Shown here: in pieces, positions 58,490 through 64,000 of the stretch
Numbering within the stretch: position 1 is the first letter of the stretch
Layout: each line of letters opens with the position of its first letter
Origin: Palaemon carinicauda
Taxonomy: Eukaryota > Arthropoda > Malacostraca > Decapoda > Palaemonidae
Assembly (NCBI RefSeq): GCF_036898095.1
Contig: NC_090730.1
Location: 163,822,709 to 163,886,708 of the forward strand
Reading direction: 5' to 3'
Length of the DNA stretch: 64,000 bases
Position numbers and translations under genes: made by a program
Notes under the pieces: model-generated
The model's input: the letters and a program-made list of their open reading frames with translations, nothing else
Told to the model about the DNA's origin: nothing
Database searches by the model: none

Positions 58490-59400
58490 GGTCAACCTGA
58501 CTGCTCTCGCTCCTGAAGACCCGCTAGGAAGCTCGCGTTGCGAAACCCAGAGGGAATCGCACTTGGGCTCGCGCTGTCGTTCACGCGATGGAACAATCCC
58601 AGGTTCGCGCGCGGTAGAACGTTCGCGCACATGTGGACGAGGGTGCACATGAGCGAGTGTTGGCGACCAGGAGAATACGGCGCGTAGGTGAACGACGGAG
58701 CGCGGGCGAGCGATGGCGCGCAGGGCGAGTAGGTGAGCGACTGCGCACAGGTGAGGATGCGCGTGGGCGCACAGGTGATCTGCGAGCAGGCGCGTGGGCG
58801 CACAGGTGATCTGCGAGCAGGCGCGTGGGCGTGCTGGAGAGTGATGGTGCGCAGGCGATGGGGCTCGCGGACGCGCCAGAGATCGCTAGCGTGCAGGTGC
58901 GCGATCTGGAGAAGACAGATGGGGCGCAGGGTCAGCAGGCTTAGAAGCGCGTGAAGGAGACTGCTCGTGGGCGCGTCGTGTCCCGTCCACCTCTGGAAGT
59001 GCGCACGGTAGGAGCTGGAACCTGTGGGCGCGAAGGTGACTGCAAGCGATGGCGCATAGACGAGGGTTGGCGAGAGGGCGAGTTCCGAAGGCACACAGGT
59101 GAACGCTCGCGAGAAGGCGAAGGATGAGGCTTCCTTCCTACGCCAAGATCCGAAGATCGTGGGCGCGTACAGTAGTTACGTGCTGACGCGCAGGGCAAGT
59201 TCACTGGCGAGCTGGAGATTATGGGCGCGCAGGCCGCGTATCAGGATCAGGGCGCGCAGATGTGCGTTGGCAAGGAGGAGATCGCTGACGCGCAGGAGAG
59301 CGCTTGCAAGCAGGAGAGCGCTGGCGAGCAGGAGATCGATGGCGAGCAGGAGACCGCTGACATGTCGACTCTGCCATAGGAAATCGCTGGCGCGTTGTTT
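58490..59400 (-). repeat. GC-rich degenerate Arg/Ser-Pro coding repeats in gag
   Basis: Short GCGCGCAGG/GGCGAGCAGGAG-type units repeat here, with two near-identical stretches at about 58752-58800 and 58790-58830 (CACAGGTGATCTGCGAGCAG). In the gag frame they encode (R/A)-x-RSPA repeats. They probably arose by slippage expansion. Confidence 0.6.
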
Positions 59401-60674
59401 CCGGCACAGGAAGACTCAGCAACAGCAGGAACAGGAGAAGGCTTGCACGTAAGTCGCGCACAGGTAAAACCTGGTACTTAAGGGACTTGCTCACATTGTG
59501 AGACAAGCCGTTTTGCCCCGAAGGGACCGGTGCCCATTGGATAACGGGGTGCGAGGGCGCCCACTGCGCATCAGCTGCCACGAACGGTGAAGGAGGATCA
59601 GCAAGTCTGGCAGGCGTAGGAAATCGCGAATGATCTGCAGAGAGGTCCAAAGATGCGGCTGCAACGGTCGACTCACGACGAGGAGGATCCTCTGCGGGGG
59701 ATGGCGAGGGCGAGGAGCTGAAGAGGCGCCTCCTAACTTCTTTGTGGGGAGAAGGAAGACCTCTACGGCGAAGAGGGCGAGCCTTGCGACGGATACGTCC
59801 TCTGGGAGCAGGAACACCATCGTCGGTCCTCTGAAGAGGAGTCTCTGTCAGTGTACTCCCCCGAGGGGGAGAATCACCTGCAGGAGAGACCGTTGGACTC
59901 AGCTCCTCCCTCGAAGGATGTTCGGAGGGGGGAACTGAGCCTTCAGCAACATCAGCACCCAAGGCAGGGGTTTGACCCGACCCATCGGAAGCCTCTGCCA
60001 CAACAACGTCGACGATAGACAGAGGGTCAATCTCCGCTATCACCGGCGACTGTTTGACAGCTGCGCCCAACTGGATCAAGTCAAATGGGGCTTCCCTGGA
60101 GGGCGAACCCTTAAGCCCCAAGGAAGCCCAAAGCTGCAATAAATCATCATTATAAACAGAAACAGATAAATCCTCCCCCGGAGGAGGAGGAGGAGGAGCT
60201 GCCTCGCTATAGGAGACAACTCCCTCTCCCGAACCCCGAGGTCGGTCAACAAAAGAACGGCCTACGCTACCACTCGACAGCCTCTCACGAGAGACCGATC
60301 GAGCGGGAGCTACGGAGGAGGTCCGGGCAATGGAAGAAGAGTCCTTGGAATTTTCCTTCTTCAAGGAAACCCTTGAAGGAGAAAGATCCCGCTTAGACTT
60401 CTTCTTCCGTCGCCGGGAAAACCTCTCCCACTGGGAGGTAGACCACTCCCTGCACGCACTGCACACTTTATCCTTATCACACCGTTGACCTCTGCAGAAC
60501 GGACACAAGGTGTGAGGGTCCGTCTCGACCGCCGACATACAAGTCCCACAAGGGCGATCGGGTAAACCAGGGCATTTCCGCATGATAAGGAGAGAGGCCA
60601 ACTTCCAAACACACAAACTGAAAGAGAAAGCAAAAAAGATTAAGGCTGTCAATGCGAGGGTGAGTGCAGCTACG

Positions 60675-60730
60675 CCAAAAGTAATACCCTATTTAAATAG
60701 TGTGGTTTGTATTTCGGTTACGGAACAAAT
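60675..60730 (-). repeat. Left terminal repeat, element 4
   Basis: CCCTATTTAAATAGTGTGGT then TTGTATTTCGGTTACGGAAC. Inverse of the right-end core at 52825-52875, and of half the internal complementary region. Confidence 0.82.
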
Positions 60731-61491
60731 CCTTGTTCCGGGCGCTCTCAAGGAACAATTGACTACCTGATTCAATCAAAGATTGCGGAAGATTGTCTAA
60801 CAATTTCCTCCAATCCTATAAATCTATACTGTACAAGTTCCAAGAGGGGAAAAAGGGTACTAGGGATTTAAGGGAATGTGGTGGTAGATCCTTCACCTAC
60901 TACTGCATTCGCTGCTACGAATGGTCCCAAAGTGTAGCAGTCCTCATAAAGAGTCTGGACACGATTTAAATAATGTGGTGCGAATACAGATTTACTTCTC
61001 CAAAACGTTGTATCCATTATACTTTGCAGAGAACAGTTTTGTTTAAAGCCTACAGAAGTTGCCACTGCTCTAACTTCATGAGTTTTAACTTTTAAGAGTT
61101 TAAGATCTGCCTCACTACACTGTGCGTGAGCATCTTTAATTAAAATTCTTATAAAATATGATAAGGCGTTTTTTGACATAGGTAAAGAAGGCTTTTTTAC
61201 AGCACACCAAAGAGCGTCTGAACTGCCTCTTAAACTTTTAGTCCTGTCTAAATATACTCTTAATGCTCTAACAGGACAAAAAACCTTCTCTATTTCGTCG
61301 CCCACCAAATCAGAGATTAACAATTTCAAAAGATTTTGGCCAAGGGTGAGAAGGACGTTCGTTTTTGGCTAGAAAATTAAGCTGCAGGGACCATATAGCT
61401 TTCCCGTTTCTAAAACCAACGTTTTTACTAAAAGCATGAACCTCACTGACCCGTTTAGCTGTTGCTAGGCTTACTAAAAATATGACAAATT
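60731..61491 (-). mobile_element. DIRS element 6, recombinase part
   Basis: Continuation of the element broken at 52790. When 60731 is placed next to 52790, the joint reads like the element 1 segment CTTGAGAAGCGCCTAGATTA..GATGAGGTCCTTTAG. It is broken again at 61491 by element 5. Confidence 0.8.
60868..61480 (-). pseudogene. DIRS tyrosine recombinase C-terminal part, element 6
   Basis: The - strand reads VSLATAKRVSEVHAFSKNVG, QLNFLAKNERPSHPWPKSFE, then after a frameshift near 61325 continues VGDEIEKVFCPVRALRVYLD to GEGSTTTFP-stop. First Arg, HxxR (KTHEVRAVATS) and Tyr (FAPHYLNRVQ) motifs are all present. Closest to elements 1 and 2. The N-terminal half lies beyond element 5. Confidence 0.88.
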
Positions 61492-61738
61492 CGAAGATAA
61501 TTTGTATTTTTCCTAACCATACAAACCTTAGCTATTTACAAAGGGTTATTACTTTTAGCGTAGCTGAAATGGCGAGCCATTAGAATTTAACGAGGGTGTA
61601 TTACCCCCGCGCTAGTTAGCGGGGGGGTAGGGGAGTGGTAGCTAGCTACCCCTCCTCCCCCTCACACACACGTGAATACTCACTTTCACTTAGAGGTAGG
61701 ACTTGTCTTGGGGGACAGGGCTGGCGGGCAAATATGTG

Positions 61739-61842
61739 TAAATAGCTAAGGTTTGTATGGTTAGGAAAAATACAAATTATCTTCGAATTTGTCATTTGTT
61801 CCGTAACCGAAATACAAACCATGCTATTTACAAAGGGTGACT
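61739..61842 (-). repeat. Internal complementary region, element 5
   Basis: GGTTTGTATGGTTAGGAAAA to CTTCGAATTTGTCAT, then TTGTTCCGTAACCGAAATAC + AAACCATGCTATTTAC; near-identical to element 4. Confidence 0.85.
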
Positions 61843-62314
61843 TATCCCTTAGGAAGGGTGGAAAGTCCCCAGCCATACTGGCTTTGGCTTTACCCGGGGA
61901 CTCAGAATCCGAGTGAGTCGCACTCGAGAAAAGGAGTCCCTGCACCTCACAAGTTCCTTGCTCCGCAAGGAACCATGTGGCCTACGTGAGCTTGTGTGTG
62001 AAGGAAGAAGTGTGACCCGTCTTAGGCAGTTGACCTGGAGTTCCAGAAGGAACTCTGGGTTAGGACGTTCCCAATACCACCTCGTCAGGGTATGGGGGAC
62101 GCGACAGTATTGACTCAATACTCGGAACACAAGGAAGCATGGTTTACCTGCAGAGGTTCGAGGTCAGCTATGCAGAGACCAGGATGCTGCTTCCCCGTAG
62201 AGGGGATGATGAAGAAAGAAGTAAGGGCCAGACATACTTCTTTCGTTCATGCAGACTAAAACCTGATAACAATGCCCTCAACCTTCTGCTACCTGTCCAA
62301 AAAGGAGCCTGAGG

Positions 62315-62960
62315 TTAGACCAGCTGTTGTGTAGCCACCACAGAGCGATAGAAAACGTATCGAGACTCCTGTGGGTCACGCCCTGCAGGAAGCGGGCTGC
62401 GAAGGTCATCAGACGCTTCCAGACTCCAGCTTGTAGCACCTGCGTCACAGAGTAGTATTACTCGAAGGCGAGGGACGTTGCGATGTATCCAACATCGTGC
62501 TGTAGGGCGACGTGACGGGGGAGGGTCTGAAGACAGGTCGAGATGAATGTCCTTGAGTCCGGGCTGAAGAGGTATACTGGTGACTCTCCCCCCATGTCCT
62601 TCTTGTGTTCCCAAATCGGCTGCAACTGAGGACAAACTGCAGCTGTTCCCAGCGCTAACCTCTCGATTCCTTACTGGCAAGAAAGAGAAGGTCTTGGGAC
62701 ATCAGACACAGAATGGAGACTCGAAATCTTGAATGAATCGGACCGAAGGGTCGGGACCCTCAGATTCTGAGTCTAGCCAACAACTCAGGAGCTAGCCTGA
62801 ATGTTGCCTTCCCTTCTTCCTTAGAAAGGGGGGAGTAGTAAGAGACCAAGAAGATTGCTTACACACTGGCCGTGGCCAGAGTGAGCAGAAGACCCAAGGC
62901 GGAATACAATCCGAGGCCTGTCGTAAAAGGGTCTTGAGAAGATCTCTTAAAGGACTAAAA
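62315..62960 (-). pseudogene. Recombinase remnant, element 5
   Basis: The frame ending at 62315 closes in YRSVVATQQLV, matching VVAAQQLV at the element 4 recombinase C-terminus. Nucleotide similarity to 53616-54250 is extensive but frames break repeatedly. Confidence 0.7.
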
Positions 62961-63024
62961 GTCCGAGCCATGCTCCAAGTTGGAGGTCTTCCTCCGACTA
63001 GGGCAGGGACGATCGTAGCTTCGC

Positions 63025-64000
63025 ATGAGCGAGGATAGATCCAGCGGGCAGGAAAAAGTTATTCCTTTAAGCCTGAAGGTCAGGGAAAGGCTGAGCGACA
63101 GGCTTCATTGCCAAGAGCGGAAAGGAGTTTCCTCCCGCCGAAAGGCAATAAGACCGTTATTGCTGGAGAAGAGGCCTCACGGGAAGAGGTATATCTCCCA
63201 CGGCACCAACCACCTTAGACTCTTCACTTTGCCTGGGAGACCCCTGTGGATGACTATCGCAGATGACGCGACCTCCGTACCAGAAACCGTTCTGCGCGTA
63301 GTCCCAGTGGAGCTCTCCCATTGAAAGGTTGACAGACAACCTGGTCTTGTTGAGGCCCATTGTCCGCAGACAAAAAGGAGGGAAGACGCAGGCGTCGAAG
63401 TTATCCCACCATCACCGGAATGCATCTTGCCAGAGTCTCGGGGTCTGAGACTGGGGGGAAGACTAGCGGAAGCTTGAGGTTCCAAGGTGTCGCGATCAGG
63501 TCCCCCAGACCAGCACTTGCTGGTTACCCAAGGTCAAAGACCCCTAGGTACACTCTCTCTATGAGGCTCTGCTCGGATAGTCTTAGAGAAACATTCCCCT
63601 GCCTGGAATGAGAGAGTCGATGGTGGAATTGAGAGAATCTCAATCATCCCGGTATCTCTACTGCAAGATGTGAAGGTGTGAAAATGCATCCCCTGCTGGT
63701 TAGAATGAAGTCGACGCGCAACGGGGCGACTTGGCAGGAGCTGTAGGATCTGAAGAGGGGCCAGACTAAGGCCCTTAAGCCTGCCTGAATGATGGAGAGG
63801 TATCCTTCAGGTCTTGACCATAGGCCTGGACCGGAACATGCCCCCCCCCCCTTCCTTTGACGAGTCTGAGAACCGCATCAAGAATGTGGGGAAAGGACGA
63901 GAATATCCACTACCATCAAGAGGCTCCATAGGTCAACACCCATTGCAGGTTTAATAGTTCCGCTGGTCCCATAGGGCCAGGGAGTCCGGTTAAACATTGC
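63025..64000 (-). pseudogene. RNase H region remnant, element 5
   Basis: GLNKTRLSVNLSM at about 63355-63310 matches VLNKTRLSFNLSM of element 4, and surrounding bases parallel 54480-55500. Multiple stops. Truncated by the window edge. Confidence 0.65.

Larger units (their letters stand above)
56545..60583 (-). pseudogene. DIRS gag-like gene, element 4
   Basis: ATG at 60583 (MRKCPGLPDRPCGTC). Cys/His cluster C4, C12, C15, H24, C27, C30, C35, C41, C44. The first frame ends at 59219 after an Arg/Ser/Pro repeat region (SPARQRSPACKRSPARQRSP). Later parts lie in other frames (58376-57882, 57848-57576). The C-terminal domain (ATSWLDVRLRSLGILL, TRTIEFLAHQVSNLWANSIL) in the frame 57392-56103 is homologous to element 3 gag. 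A retroposon piece at about 57326-57560 splits the gene. Several frame changes. Confidence 0.8.
52791..60730 (-). mobile_element. DIRS element 4 (family C)
   Basis: A complete-length - strand DIRS element of about 7.9 kb. Its right end starts ATGACAAATTCGTAGATAAT; its left end finishes TTTCGGTTACGGAACAAAT at 60730. The inverted repeats share TACAAACC..GCTATTTAAATA and TATTACTTT(C/T)GGCGTA. The internal complementary region is at 53038-53140. Gag, RT-RNase H and recombinase are present but broken. It is inserted into element 6 with no target duplication visible. A retroposon fragment interrupts its gag. Confidence 0.9.
61492..64000 (-). mobile_element. DIRS element 5 (family C), partial and degraded
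   Basis: Right end ATGACAAATTCGAAGATAAT matches element 4. The internal complementary region is at 61739-61842. Recombinase and RNase H follow as fragments in shifting frames. It continues past the window edge. Inserted in the recombinase gene of element 6. Confidence 0.85.

Noticed and set aside
60582..60770. + strand 62-codon frame crossing the left end of element 4
   Set aside because: Crosses the element boundary and is antisense to the gag start; no support.

Overview
This window looks like nuclear DNA of a decapod crustacean. The host genes are split by long AT-rich introns with GT..AG boundaries. There are long (TA)n, (TC)n and (TTA)n tracts, a tRNA-derived SINE, LINE fragments, and many DIRS-type (tyrosine-recombinase) retrotransposons, which I recall being abundant in decapods. 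A palaemonid-type shrimp is my best guess from repeat style only (low confidence). Nothing looks bacterial or viral.

Host genes. (1) On the + strand, eleven exons between 2290 and 23699 splice in frame into about 570 C-terminal residues ending in a normal stop. The C-terminal part resembles MMS22L, the replication-fork repair partner of TONSL. The 5' half of the gene lies left of the window. A splice donor 12 bases after the stop, and a possible last exon with a polyadenylation signal at 39066-39230, suggest a 15-kb intron in the 3' UTR. (2) On the - strand, 50292-48892 is one exon encoding a 466-residue type II membrane protein of the GT92/DUF23 glycosyltransferase-like family.

Mobile DNA fills most of the rest. 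Family A DIRS: element 1 (7969-14484, + strand) has three long intact frames but ATA where its sister copy has the gag ATG. Element 2 (23721-30453, + strand) has near-identical terminal repeats but at least three small frameshifts. Element 6 (- strand, from 52243 past the right edge) is split twice. Family B: element 3 (about 30950-36830, + strand) is decayed and ends in a 47-bp minisatellite of about 32 copies (36826-38335). Family C: element 4 (52791-60730, - strand) is inserted in the 3' part of element 6, and element 5 (61492 past 64000, - strand) is inserted in the recombinase gene of element 6. Family D is present only as relics (478-690, 19060-20700, 46245-48545).

Other repeats are a - strand LINE with an FADD reverse transcriptase (15905-18262) and 3' pieces of the same family at 7150-7560 and 47285-47480, RT and tail pieces of a second LINE (1866-3110), two piggyBac-like TTAA elements (5051-6058, 44903-45205), two TA-flanked MITEs (4004-4709, 43607-44337), and a tRNA-derived SINE (47490-47783).

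DIRS elements lack an integrase. Reverse transcriptase and RNase H make the cDNA, the internal complementary region allows it to close into a circle, and the tyrosine recombinase inserts the circle without a target-site duplication. The split ends, internal complementary regions and R/HxxR/Y recombinase residues can all be read here. The most notable pattern is that the gag/recombinase reading frame stays open straight across the RT-RNase H gene in families A and B, with a shorter open stretch in family C.
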